In this document: piece by piece, positions 34,201 to 44,723 of the stretch
Layout: every line of letters begins with the position of its first letter
Numbering within the stretch: the stretch's first letter is position 1
From: Sarocladium kiliense
Taxonomy: Eukaryota > Ascomycota > Sordariomycetes > Hypocreales > Sarocladiaceae
Reading direction: 5' to 3'
DNA length: 64,000 nucleotides
NCBI GenBank assembly: GCA_030734395.1
Contig: JAUZTG010000003.1
Span: forward strand, 124,001-188,000
Translations under genes and position numbers: made by a program
The notes under the pieces: generated by a model
What the model was told of the DNA's origin: nothing
The model's input: only the letters and a program-made list of their open reading frames with translations
Database searches by the model: none

Positions 34201-35043
34201 AACAACTCTCACTTCTCACCAAGATGCCTCATGTCATCATCTGTCAGGATTCCCAAATGGCACGTCGGCTATTGAAGGAATACGAATCTGCTGGGTATCA
34301 AGGCGTGCTCGAGTTCGTCTCGCAACCGTGAGTACACCCGTACCCTAAACGAAAGATAATACTAACAAGTTGATAGCATCGGCCCCCGTAAGCTGGCAAG
34401 GTCTATGCAACACGCCTATAAACGGTGGACAGGTCTGACGAAGGCTTCACCACCGTGTACCACCCCGGCCCCTCCTGCACAAAATGGTGAGGTTCAAAGA
34501 CCCAACTTTGCGATCGGATTGCCGTCACCACTGGAGGAGCTCACTTCTCTTGCGCTCGACTCAAGACTCACCCCAAGGAACGAGCACCCTCCCGACATCC
34601 AGAACCTCGCCGCCTCCCTCATCGTGCCTGAGGGCGAGAAGCCGGTTCTGGTCCGCCAGTTTACCGACAAACACACCTTTCTACTGGTTGACGACAATCA
34701 CGTCAACCTCAACGTCTTAGCCGCGTACATGGCCAAGCTCAAACTCGTCTACGTCACAGCCGTCAACGGGAAAGAAGCTCTCGACACCTACAAGGAGAAC
34801 CCTGCGCGGTTCGCAGCAATATTAATGGACGTCTCCATGCCGGTCATGGACGGCTTGGAAGCCACAAGACAGATACGGGCCTACGAGCGGGACAACAAAC
34901 TCAACCGCGTGTCCATCCTGGCGTTGACAGGGCTTGCATCGGACCGTACGCACAAGGAGGCGTTTGAAAGTGGTGTGGATGTGTTTTTGACCAAGCCGGT
35001 GCGGTTACAAACGTTGCGGGAGGAGCTGGGGCTGGCGACCTAG
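31234..35043 (+). CDS. GAF-type hybrid histidine kinase with a degenerate and a true receiver
   Basis: Three exons (31234-31328, 31406-34327, 34377-35043) give 1,227 residues. Order: a GAF-like sensor at about 40-230 (LAQLVAYRTSTERAFISLFD, RAVMNHLE); a disordered linker; a second GAF-like stretch around 350-570; HisKA with phospho-acceptor His588 in SHELRSPLHG; the HATPase domain with N box VVMNLLGNALKYT, QDSGKGMS and GTGLGLSLVKT; a receiver-like segment at about 899-1015 lacking catalytic residues; and a C-terminal receiver with FLLVDDNHVN, phospho-acceptor Asp1157 (ILMDVSMPVMDG) and FLTKPVRL. No membrane helix is seen, so it is a soluble sensor. Such kinases phosphorylate Ypd1 and feed Ssk1/Skn7 pathways. 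The signal sensed is unknown. Its 3' end is 94 nt from the stop codon of the IDO gene. Confidence 0.94.
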
Positions 35044-35137
35044 TGATATACACGATACCCATGATTGACGGAGGACTATTTGTAATAAGTGAGAAATGAG
35101 AAGACTTTTCCAGTGCTATTGTGTCTTTCTAACGTGA

Positions 35138-36852
35138 TTAACCGCGCTGCACGCCACGCTCTGCGCAGTACTTGTCGACCTCCTTCCTGAGAGAGTCCCT
35201 CTGTCTAAGCGCAGCCTCCATAATATCCTCACAAATCTCACCAAGACCATTCTCATGCTGCTTCCCCGTCGTCTCATGAATATTCACCATCTCCTCCAAC
35301 ACCGCCTCCAACTGATTCGGCAACCACGTAACAATCGGGCTTCCACCCGTAGCAGTAGGATGCGACGTCCTCTTCAAGATGTACTCCCTAGCAAAGCACC
35401 AATGACGCCAGCGGAAGTCACGAACTTGGTTGAGGATCTGCAGCCACAAGCTACGAGACTCGCGGAGGGCCTCAGTGGCTTCTGGAGTGGTGGGCGCGGG
35501 GATGTTGTAGCCGAGGGCGAAGTTCTTGAGGTCTAGGTCGAGAGAGCGTTCCTTGACGTGCAGGAGGAAGGCTTTGTGGTTGGAGGGCCGGTAGGAGCGG
35601 AAGTCTTTGAGGATCTCGGTGAGGGGGGTTTCGGGCATGGGGACTTGGAGGAAATTGTCCATGAGGGGGACTGGGGGAGGTTAGTCTGGAGGAGAGGAGG
35701 TGGGAGAAAGGGGGGGCGTTACCCATGGAATCATTAGCACCACTTTCGCCGCGGAAAGACATGGGCTCGTTGTTGTTGAGGCCTTCGTAGACGACGCCGT
35801 TGGGGAACATGCTCTGGGAGGTGATGCCGAAGATGAAAGTGCGGAAGCTGGTTCGTTAGCATGATTCCCATTAAAAAAGACGGTAAGGCTCACCTCGTAT
35901 ACTCCATCGGCTTCGACTTCATCCACATAGTCTCCATAACCCCATTGATCTTCTTCATCGCTCCCAGAATCTGTGCCAACCCCTCATTAAACTCCTGCCT
36001 CTGGCTCAACGAACCCCGTCCATGCTCATCCGCAGCGACATCGAGACAGCGAACGGTACCGGCAACGAGAGGACCAGAGTTCCTGACCATGTCGATGTGG
36101 ACGAGGACGAAGCCGGCCTCGGAGGAGGTGGGGTCGAGGCCATTCTCGAAGGCACGGATGAGGCGCAGGTTGGAGTATTCGAGGCCGGCTTTGGGGTCGG
36201 CGAGGTAGTAGTTGAAGAGGGCGTATGAGCCGGCGTATTCCATGAAGGGCTTGAAGCCACAGCTGGGGGGTGTTAGTGTTGGAATGATGGGTGAGGAGGT
36301 GAATGAGGATGGGTAGAATAGTAGTATGATAGGGGATAGGATATCGATCATGATAGGGACAAGAATAGGGACAAGAATAGGAACAAGAATAGAGACCACT
36401 TACATCTCAGCACACTTAGCAATAGGATGCGCAACATTGGCAGGCAGAGTCTGCCTCCCTAGACCATAAGGCTCTCCCTTGACGAATCTCTCATGACAAG
36501 GCTCAAGCAGATAAGCCGACGCCAGGAATGAGTAGTCCCTGTACAGCGCATTCATAAGCGGCAGGTCATCCTTATACTTGTCCATAGCATCCGTCAGGTT
36601 AGGGAAGCCACCATCAACAGCATCACCAAGCTTGTTCTGGGCGAGCAGGCCTGGTTCCCCAGACAGGGTACGGACGGGCATGCGGGCAAGGAGTGAGTCG
36701 AGAGGCTCGAACTCCTGGGGAAGGGTGACGATAGGGTCCATACGGGGGAGGAAGCCTCTTGTGGTGGACACCATGAAGGCTGGGAGGGACTTGTCCTCGG
36801 GGCGGGTGTCCCCAAGGACATTGAAGCTTGGTGTTGCGCCAAGTGAACCCAT
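35138..36852 (-). CDS. IDO: Indoleamine 2,3-dioxygenase
   Basis: Four exons (36852-36404, 36262-35894, 35847-35723, 35670-35138) give 491 residues. The all-helical IDO fold is recognisable: YRDYSFLASAYLLEPCHERF, GFKPFMEYAGSYALFNYY, YEGLNNNEPMSFRGESGAND (the substrate-loop Arg and Ser region) and FRWRHWCFAREYI, where His404 aligns with the proximal haem ligand of human IDO1 (His346). A glycine motif TATGGSP follows. The enzyme opens the indole ring of L-tryptophan to N-formylkynurenine, the first step of the kynurenine route to NAD. Fungi often have several IDO paralogues, and this one is near the size of the longer fungal forms. Intron 1 is 141 nt, much longer than its neighbours, because it holds a short tandem repeat. 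Confidence 0.95.
36353..36394. repeat. 12-bp tandem repeat in IDO intron 1
   Basis: Three 12-bp units of ATAGGGACAAGA (the third with one change) plus a partial fourth lie inside the first intron of the IDO gene, near its donor. Confidence 0.85.
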
Positions 36853-38668
36853 GATGATAGGAGAGACAAAGGATGTTGTGATGATATGAATAGGGGTGAA
36901 GTAGAATTGATTCGGATCTTAAGACACTTGTTTGCACTAAAGACCGCGCTTAGAAAGAAGGGGAAGGGCTTCAGAGTGATGGACAAAGGGCCAAGTTCAC
37001 AACTCGCCCTTGAGCGTCTGCTTCGCGATTAAGTATGCCTTGGCCGGAATATTTTCCGGCCAATATCCTTGACATCAAGAAACTCGGGCCTCCCGAGTAC
37101 CCCTCGCCGCGAATCGGCTGCAACACGTAAGAAAAATGTCGGTGAAATCGCTGTTCCCCCTAGGCGCTGTATCTGCCCGTTGTTGTCGATAGAAGTCCCG
37201 TCTCGTCGCCCCGTGTGAGTGACCCCGGGAGCGCCTGCCCAGTATAGCTATATATGGAACGCATTATATTACTTTTACGGGTCGCTGATGTTGTGTGGTT
37301 ACTTGTAATATGTCTGCGCACTATAGTTGTGTATAGATACGCTTCATGTTGCTTCGCTGCGTAACTGCTTCACGGCTGGCACGACGACACAACGTGGAGA
37401 TGATGAGGAAGAGAGGTCTCCCCCCGGCCTACCGACGATGCCCGGCCCCACAAAAGGCCGGATTGATTCCGGCCTCGTGAACTCGGCGTTGTTCTTGAGA
37501 CCTCCCGAAGGTCAGCACCGCACTCCGCTGGTTGCGAACACGTAATAGAAACGAGATAAGGCGCCACTAAGGTGGGCATGTGACGCGCCTTCTATGCAAC
37601 ATCGCCCAGTGAAATCGCTGATATTACTCTCAAGGTTCTACTTTGTGTTGGTCTGTGCTGGAACACTGATTGTAATTCATGTTGGCGCATTTAAACCACT
37701 TGCGAGCTCGACATCTCTGTCGCTTGCTAGGAATCTGCTATTCTCTGCCCTTCCCTTCCTTTCAGAAATGCTATCATAGGCCATATCTTGCTTCCTATTC
37801 TAGACCATATTCTAGACAGTATTCATCCCCTATCCTAGCTAATATCTTGAGGGCCAGGTAAGTGCCACCCATCCAGCTGTGCGAAGGTTGTAAACCCCTG
37901 AGAAAATACATTCAAGGTTTAAATAGTCGATTCATGCGCGCAGAGCATATCGATGCTTAAGCCCTCAGGTGCCAGACACTGCTGTGCACATCAGCGGCTG
38001 TCTAACTACAGGGATCGCAGATAGCAATATAGCACTTTAGGAGAATGAGAATGAAATACCTGCTGGAACACTAATCTCAAGAGAAAATCATAACAAAGGC
38101 CTCCCACATTTGAAGTGTTTTCACGACTGTCTACCTGTGTCTTAGAATTCTCAGCTTGCCGCTTCGGACCCTTTTAGAGACGACATGATTATTCGCTTTA
38201 TCCCTCACCCTATCTTCTGGCTTAGCGAAAATATAATTTGCGGAAAAATGAAGAGAAGAAAGTCGTGAGACAAAACCTGATAGGCTCACAGATGCAAAGA
38301 AATTGGAATGCCCAACTGCTATTCCGCAGAGGCGGCTGGCAGTCAACCCCGCCTTCCAGTCAAAATCGCGGGGAAGAATGGGTGCGGGGATCACGAACAC
38401 GCGGGGAGGAAGCAGTACACAACCATCCGCTGACTTTCAAAACAAAAGGAGAGGAATGTCGCTATTGATGTAGAGACTGTTGTAGTGTGCCATAGTTATG
38501 CGGCCTCGTCCCTGATTACTTCGCACCAAATCTCTCTTCCCTAATAATCCTCCCACATCAAAAGCTCACATAAGCAGTCGTAGAACAAATGAGAGTGTCG
38601 TAATATCAATCAACAAGGTATCCTTCGAATTCACAGTTTCCCTACTATTCTCCATCATCGTCACCCTC
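36853..38668. other. 1.8-kb intergenic region with diverged repeats
   Basis: Contains the IDO upstream region, the palindrome-bearing repeat pair described separately, and AT-richer sequence around 37,750-38,130 with repeated TATTCTAGACCATATTCTAGAC-like motifs. No gene was seen. Confidence 0.5.
37040..37620. repeat. Two diverged copies of a palindrome-bearing repeat
   Basis: Copy A (37040-37153) and copy B (37455-37620) hold the same blocks in the same order: a GGCCGGA..TCCGGCC palindrome (37042-37061; 37456-37474), AACTCGG (37081; 37480), CTCCCGA (37090; 37502), CACGTAA (37124; 37539) and GTGAAATCGCTG (37142-37153; 37609-37620). Spacing between blocks differs. The palindrome in copy A has 10-bp arms and a 4-nt loop. 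This fits an old duplicated element such as a MITE or LTR remnant; identity is unknown. Confidence 0.5.
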
Positions 38669-40075
38669 TCAGGCTCTGACCATCGTCCTGAATCCAGTCA
38701 GAGTCGAGTTGGCGTTCGCCGTGCTCGTGACAACGACCTTGACGATCGGATCCACTAGCTCCGACTCTGCAACGGTAGTAGACACGTCGCTGGACTCAGG
38801 AACAGGTGCAGATGTGAGGTCTGAGGGGAGAGGAGTCGACACTGGCTCCTCCGTGCTCTCCGACTGAGCAGAGCTGACGCTCGAAGTCGCAGAAACTGCC
38901 AACTTCGCGGCAGCCTCCTCAGCCGGAAGGCTGGAGCTGGTCGTCGGGATCTCTGTTGATGCAGAGGGCGTCTGAACTGCGCTTGAGCTTGATAGCTCTG
39001 CAGATTTGTCTGAAGAGCTGACAGCAGCCTTGATTTGAGCCCCAAGAACCGCGGACGAAGTAGCCGCTTCGGAGGAACTGGTCAAGACCTCTGCCGCTGC
39101 TGTAGACACTTCCGGAGCTGGAGTCTCAATCGAGGCCTGAACTGTCGAATCCTCAGGGGTTGTAGCCGTGAGTATGTCGATGGCTTTAAGGTTGACAACA
39201 GGGGTGGCTTGCGTCTCAGCAGCTGTGTCACTGCTAGCGGAGGTGCTCCTGGTCAAGGCTTGCGTAAGGGTGATCGTCCTTGTCGTAGTCGATGTGAGAG
39301 TTGTCGTTGTCGTGGTAAGTTCATCTTCGGGGTCCTCAGAGGCAGATGATACGACGGCTGCCTTTACAGCAGGCGTGTTGATGATCCCTGCTGCCTCAGT
39401 GGATGTCTTAGCTGAACTGCTTTCGCTGGGCTTGGAAGCTGAGGTTGTGGGGGCCACGGTCGAAGATGTCGATTCGCGAGTCGTTCCGCTCGTGGGATCC
39501 TCGCTTGAAGAGCCCTGGTTGTCGAGACCGGCATCGGGTGCCACTTGTTTGAAGCTCACGGAGTCTAGAATATCGTCAGCATCAAACGAGGATGCGGATT
39601 CACTCACCTTTTCAGCTTGAGAGGCCGTGGCCGTCTCAGTTGGCTCGTCTACGGTGACAGCTGCCTGGGAAGCAACTTTGGCGTTTACTTGGGGGCTTTT
39701 GGCGTCTGATTTCGCATCGGATGTCGCATCTCCGTTGTCCTTCTCCTGCTGAGCCTGCTCAGGGAAATCCGAGAGCAGAGCATCCACCTCATCATGAAGA
39801 TCTTCGATCTGGTCCAAGATGGCGCGGAGGTCCTCCTCGGGGACGTCGATGGTGCGGCCCTTAGCCTCTGCCTCTGCCCTGGCAACCTTGATGCTTTGAT
39901 ACAGCTCGACAGGATCGGCACCGTTTGCAAGGCCATCTCGGATGTACAGGGACAAGGGCTGAGAGTCCACCGACCCAGAGCCTACGCCCCGAGGCGCATG
40001 TGGCTTTGCATCAGAGCGGCCACCGAAGCCGATGGCGATGTTCAGCAGAAGAGGCAGACCGCGGACACGGACCAT
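38669..40075 (-). CDS. Ser/Thr-rich secreted-type protein
   Basis: An intronless frame gives 468 residues. The N-terminus MVRVRGLPLLLNIAIGFGG looks like a signal peptide, with possible cleavage near residue 23. Residues 35-105 are the only structured-looking part: LYIRDGLANGADPVELYQS, then a predicted helix with acidic heptads (DLRAILDQIEDLHDEVDALL). The remaining 350 residues are Ser/Thr/Ala/Glu-rich (runs such as TTTTTTLTSTTTRTITLTQ), expected to be heavily O-mannosylated. There is no C-terminal hydrophobic GPI signal and no membrane helix, so a secreted or wall-associated protein is more likely than an anchored one. No catalytic domain or known family is recognised. Confidence 0.75.
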   Translation of the reverse strand: MVRVRGLPLLLNIAIGFGGRSDAKPHAPRGVGSGSVDSQPLSLYIRDGLANGADPVELYQSIKVARAEAEAKGRTIDVPEEDLRAILDQIEDLHDEVDALLSDFPEQAQQEKDNGDATSDAKSDAKSPQVNAKVASQAAVTVDEPTETATASQAEKVSESASSFDADDILDSVSFKQVAPDAGLDNQGSSSEDPTSGTTRESTSSTVAPTTSASKPSESSSAKTSTEAAGIINTPAVKAAVVSSASEDPEDELTTTTTTLTSTTTRTITLTQALTRSTSASSDTAAETQATPVVNLKAIDILTATTPEDSTVQASIETPAPEVSTAAAEVLTSSSEAATSSAVLGAQIKAAVSSSDKSAELSSSSAVQTPSASTEIPTTSSSLPAEEAAAKLAVSATSSVSSAQSESTEEPVSTPLPSDLTSAPVPESSDVSTTVAESELVDPIVKVVVTSTANANSTLTGFRTMVRA

Positions 40076-42058
40076 CGTAACGATTGTAGAAGGTATTGGC
40101 TCAAAAAAGATGTAAGAATGATTGGATGACTACAAAGTGGCGTTCACTTGAGCGTCCACTGGCCGTTTGATATAACACAGTGACAATCTGCCCGTTGCTG
40201 GGTGCAGCATTCCAATCCGACGAGATGACAATGCTATACGGCTTTGGTGTCTCACTTCGAGGCGGACAAGACGCTTGTCAGTCCATGATCAAAGCCGTCA
40301 GATGAGTGCATTCCAGTGAAGCGGGTGGCATGACTTATTGTCGTGGACCAGGTTGCTGGTGACGTGACTTTGTGACATTGCACAGGTGCGCAAATTTGGA
40401 TAGTCGCTTCTACATCGAAGTCGATGGTCATATCCGAGACAGGTTCGTCAAAGACTACGATGGCTGATCGGCAGTGAGGCACTTGTCGTGCCTTGCAGAT
40501 CGACTGCTGAGACTACTATGATCAAATCGCGCTCTCGCATTTGGACCAGTCCATGGCTGCAGGCAGGAAGTGCAGCAAACTTGGGCCACGGAGGCTGTAG
40601 GATGTCACATCGGCGGGACGCAGCATGTAGAGTACATAGCAAACGGAAACACCGGGTGCGCAGTGGAGATAGTTTCCAGCCTGGGCGAGGTGTTTTCCGA
40701 GGCTGTCGGGTTGAAGGAAAGCGCTATTGAGCACATGTTGCGGGGACAAACAGAGCGGTGTAATGACAAGTCAATAGTGGTGGCAACGGTGAGCCATAAT
40801 CTTGCGCCTCGAGAGCGACGACTAGGCGGTCGGGTCAACGGCGACAAATTACTCCTGCCTGGTGTGAGGGAGTGCGCGGTTCCGTGGTCCGTTAGTTCGT
40901 GGCATCGTCACGGTTTCCAATTTGGAGCATGGCCGGATGAGGTGAGAAACGCAAGGATGAATGGGATGCAGAGCAGAGTCAGCGGTTGATGGTGTGCAAA
41001 CCCTGTTTCTCACGGCTAAGTGAGGGGCGCCAACAGCGAGAGGAAGCGATCGCTCAGCATCATCGCCAGCCCATTTCGTGCCGCCAAAATGAATGGGCAG
41101 CGGCGAGGCAGGGAGGGCACAGTCAGAGGGATAACAAGAGCGCAACGAAGGATGCCTCAGGCGGCAAGGCTTATGCACCAGGCCGTGTAGGCACGGTATG
41201 TGCATAAACCCTGCATAAATGCAATTAACACCCTATTAAAGCCTTCAAAGTCCCCCGATCCAGTCAAGCTCGGCTCCACTGGCGCGCCACGCGGGAGCGC
41301 TAAGCTGAATCGGGCCACCCGTCACGTCGCAGTCGCAGTCGAGGCGTGCCTTCCCCTTGTCTCCCTCTCTCTGGCCCGGCTCTGTCCTCTCCTTCGCCAG
41401 CACCACCGAAAATCCGCAGCGCCAGTTCGCCCGCGCCCACCAAAATGAGGATGAGACCACCAAGACCCCCCAAACCTACGGGGTCAACCGACGGGGTCCT
41501 CGCGAGCAATGGCTGAGCTACAAGACGCACACACACACGCCTAATGGCCCCAACCATCCCCCAGAATTTTCATCACCGCCCTTCCCCTTCTTCATCCTTT
41601 CACGATCATAACTCTTTGACTCGGCCGACGATTGCCCAAACCACCATCACCGCCGTCATCGCCAGACCATCCTAGCACTCCCTGGGTCTGCCTTTGCAAC
41701 CCAGACCAGTCTACCCTCTCGGCTGGCCCCTGTGTCTATCCGTCTGCGACCGGCACACCGCACGACGTGACTCGCATCCATCATCATCGTCACTGTCACG
41801 AGCCACGAGCCTCTCGGTCTGCCTTTGGCCGCGTACATATAAAAGGAAAAACTTGTCAGCGTCAGTAACCCCCTGGACGGCATCGCGCAGCAACCCTTAC
41901 GAACGGGCCTTACTTACCACACCGCGACCGAGCCTTGCCAAAGCCTATTCTACAAACACCTCTTTCCAACACCCTCACTTTCCAAACTTCCATCCTCCAC
42001 ACCTGTCGCCCACATCATCCCTCGAAACAATATCATCCTTCTGCATCACATCTTTCAA
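40076..42058. other. 2-kb divergent intergenic region
   Basis: Upstream of both the Ser/Thr-rich gene and IES4. Short frames only. The stretch from about 41,360 to 42,058 is CA/TC-rich and is probably the IES4 promoter and leader, with a CA microsatellite near 41,530. Confidence 0.5.
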
Positions 42059-42888
42059 ATGGCTCCCCCAAGCAAGAACTCTGGCGATGGACGCCGCAAA
42101 TCCGGCAGCAAGCCAACTATGGTTGTTACGCTTAAGATCTCGTCAGAAGAACTGCGCCGACTTTTGGATCCAGCTTCTATCAAAGAGGAGTCGCCAGCCA
42201 AGGATGTCAAGGCCTCTCCCTCGGACTCAGCAACCGCTGCTCCAGCAAATACCAATGGCGACAACGCGTCCGACTCAAATGCTGCAACTCCTGCGGCTGA
42301 GGGCACGCCTGGTCCGTCATCAATGGGACCCCCGACAGAGAATCCTAAGAAGAAGGGCGTGAAGCGATCAGCGCCCAATAATGACGGCATTCCTAAGCCA
42401 AGGGGCAAGCCCGGCCCAAAGAAGAAGCCTCGTCTGTAAGTTCTCTCCCTGCCGTCATTCTTTGATGGCCTATGCTAATACTTTACAGGGAGGATGGCAC
42501 AATTGATCAGAGCGCCAAGACGACCACAGTTCACAAGCTTGGTCCCAAGGCCAACCAAGGTGCCATCAACGCTGGCCTCCGTGCTCTTGATCGCTCTGGC
42601 AAGCCCTGCCGGAAATGGAACCGTGGTGGCTTCACCCTCAAGAGTTTCACTGGTGTTGTCTGGGAGATTCCGCGATGGACGGCGCCGCCCCGCCCAGCGC
42701 CCGAGACCGAGAGCACCGAGGCCTCAGCTGCTGCCTCTGCCGACAACAGCAGCGGGAAGGAGAACAAGGAAAACGGAGTGGAGCCCAACAGCGTCAGCAA
42801 TAGCAACAGCGGCGATCAAGAGGCACAAAGCGCGCCGAGCGTCCAGGCTTCGTCACCCGCTCCCATGGCCGTCGGTGCTGCAGCATAG
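42059..42888 (+). CDS. IES4: INO80 chromatin-remodelling complex subunit Ies4
   Basis: Two exons (42059-42435 and 42489-42888) around a 53-nt intron give 258 residues. The N-terminus has the conserved TMVVTLKISSEELRRLL. A disordered Ala/Ser/Pro linker and a basic patch (KPRGKPGPKKKPRL) precede the conserved core GPKANQGAINAGLRALDRSG, followed by KPCRKWNRGGF and FTGVVWEIPRW. This pattern matches the fungal Ies4 family as I know it. The C-terminal 75 residues are low-complexity Ser/Asn/Ala. In yeast Ies4 is a small INO80 subunit phosphorylated by Mec1/Tel1 in the S-phase checkpoint; Ser-Gln sites of that kind are not prominent here. Family assignment is from memory of the core motif, hence moderate certainty on the name. 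Confidence 0.82.
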
Positions 42889-44723
42889 GGGCTCACATCC
42901 GATGGCTATTCCCTCAGTCGCTTTGCGAGAGTGTGAACCTGCCTACAGAGCTTGATCGCCTTGATCGCTGGTGGCCGGCACCTCTTCTTTTCACTTTTCC
43001 CTCATTAATTTTTCATTTCAAACGGCCGGTGTGCCATCAGGCGTTGAGGACAGGTATTACACCGTGTAGGGATAGCGCATGGGATCACGGTTTTAGGAGT
43101 CTTGAGTCACAGGATTCACGGAAGGCGCATGTATGTACTCGGAAAAAGCTGCAATTCTCCAAGTTTGGAGCGGGAATAGAATTTTCACCTTGTGCAGCTA
43201 TGTGCCTCGAGCATGTTCATATTCCTCGTCATGGGTGTGAGTCGGTGCGTTGTAAGTCGGTGGCAATGGGATGATGACGCGCTGTCAGCAGTCGGGTTAC
43301 GAGCCTTTTGAAATCCGAGGTGGGCGTTTCGGGTATGTTCTACGTGCTGCAAGATGTGGCGGGGGCATTTCGAGCGGTAAGAGTCGCTGGATCGCGATGG
43401 TGCGCAATCCGGCGCAGCTGATGCATCCTTGTGTTCAAGACGCGACGTTGCCGGTGCCGAGACCGCTTAGTCATCTTCACAGGGAGAGCACGCCAGTGCA
43501 AGAGGAGACGACGACGCAGGTACAAGACAAGAGTGGCATGTAGGCTGGCGGATCTGGTCACTTCTTACCATGCGGAAGTCATGCTGAATTTCATCTACTA
43601 ATTGCATGATGCGATGCTCGTACAATAACGGAGGCCAGATGATTGGCTGATGTAGGTGACGAGTCAGTGAGACGTTAACTGGACTTAGCTTTGGGCAAGC
43701 GAAAAGCACGGTTTCACCCTGGCGTCACTGTGTCTTCCAACAGAGCCGGATCCTGCAATGGGCACACAGCCAGCAGGACAGACACAAGAGGGTGACGAGA
43801 ACAGAAAAAGATGGGGAACGCCAGTCTGCGAAGGATGTACGTGTGGCTTGGAGGGTATGTGGAGATCTGGATCGGTTCCAGCGGGGAAAACAGGGCCTGG
43901 AAAGGGCGTCAAGGCCAGTGTTTGGCGCCTGTGAGTGGGCGCTGAAGCAGCCTGGCCGCGTGATCGTTTAGGCGACTGGTGCGGTGCATTAGGGGCCTTG
44001 TTAGCGGCCTGGTGCAGCGATAGCTGGCTGAGAGTGAGGAGAGGAGAGGGGAGGTTGGAATGCATGACACCTCTCTGTCTCCCTCTTTCACTCGTGTTCA
44101 ACGACCAGGCAGCGCCGTGTGCCTGAATAATCGAATATCCAGCACAGAAATACAGACTCTTGTTCATTCTATCGACATACGACTGTTCTCAACTTGCGGC
44201 CTCGACTCCTCACGTGCTGCAGGCTGCCGCCATCCCACTGACCTCACCCCCAATCCCGTCGCTGTGGGGCCTAAGCGCGGCATTGCGATCCCTGGGGCGT
44301 CACTCAGTTATCATCGCCTATCCACCACCACCCAACGCCTATCTATCAGCACCATCAGCTCAGCAACACCACTGCAGCTCGCTTCCAGCACCACTACCAC
44401 ACCCGACACCCTGCTGCCCCCCCGTCACTCGGCATTCCCCTCGACACTTCCCTCCAAGGTGCTCTTGGAAACTCCAGATCGAACGACGACAGTACCGGTC
44501 ACAGAGCGCTGTGTCCGTGATTGATTAGCCGACCCTGTCCTCCGCTTGATACAACGATCACGACATCACCAGTTTCAGAAGCATCATCGCCAGGTGCAAG
44601 GCAAGCATAGCTGGGTGGAGCTTCCCTCCAGAGCTTCCCCAAGAGCTTGCCTTTGCCTGCCTTGCCTTCTCTCTGCATCTTACTTAGCCCTTGCGTCGTC
44701 GCCTCCCTTTCCCCTGCCCTACC
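42889..44723. other. 1.8-kb intergenic region, no gene seen
   Basis: Holds the IES4 3' region and the upstream region of the GID1-like gene. From about 44,160 the plus strand is CA/TC-rich and leader-like. No coding frame is supported. Confidence 0.5.
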
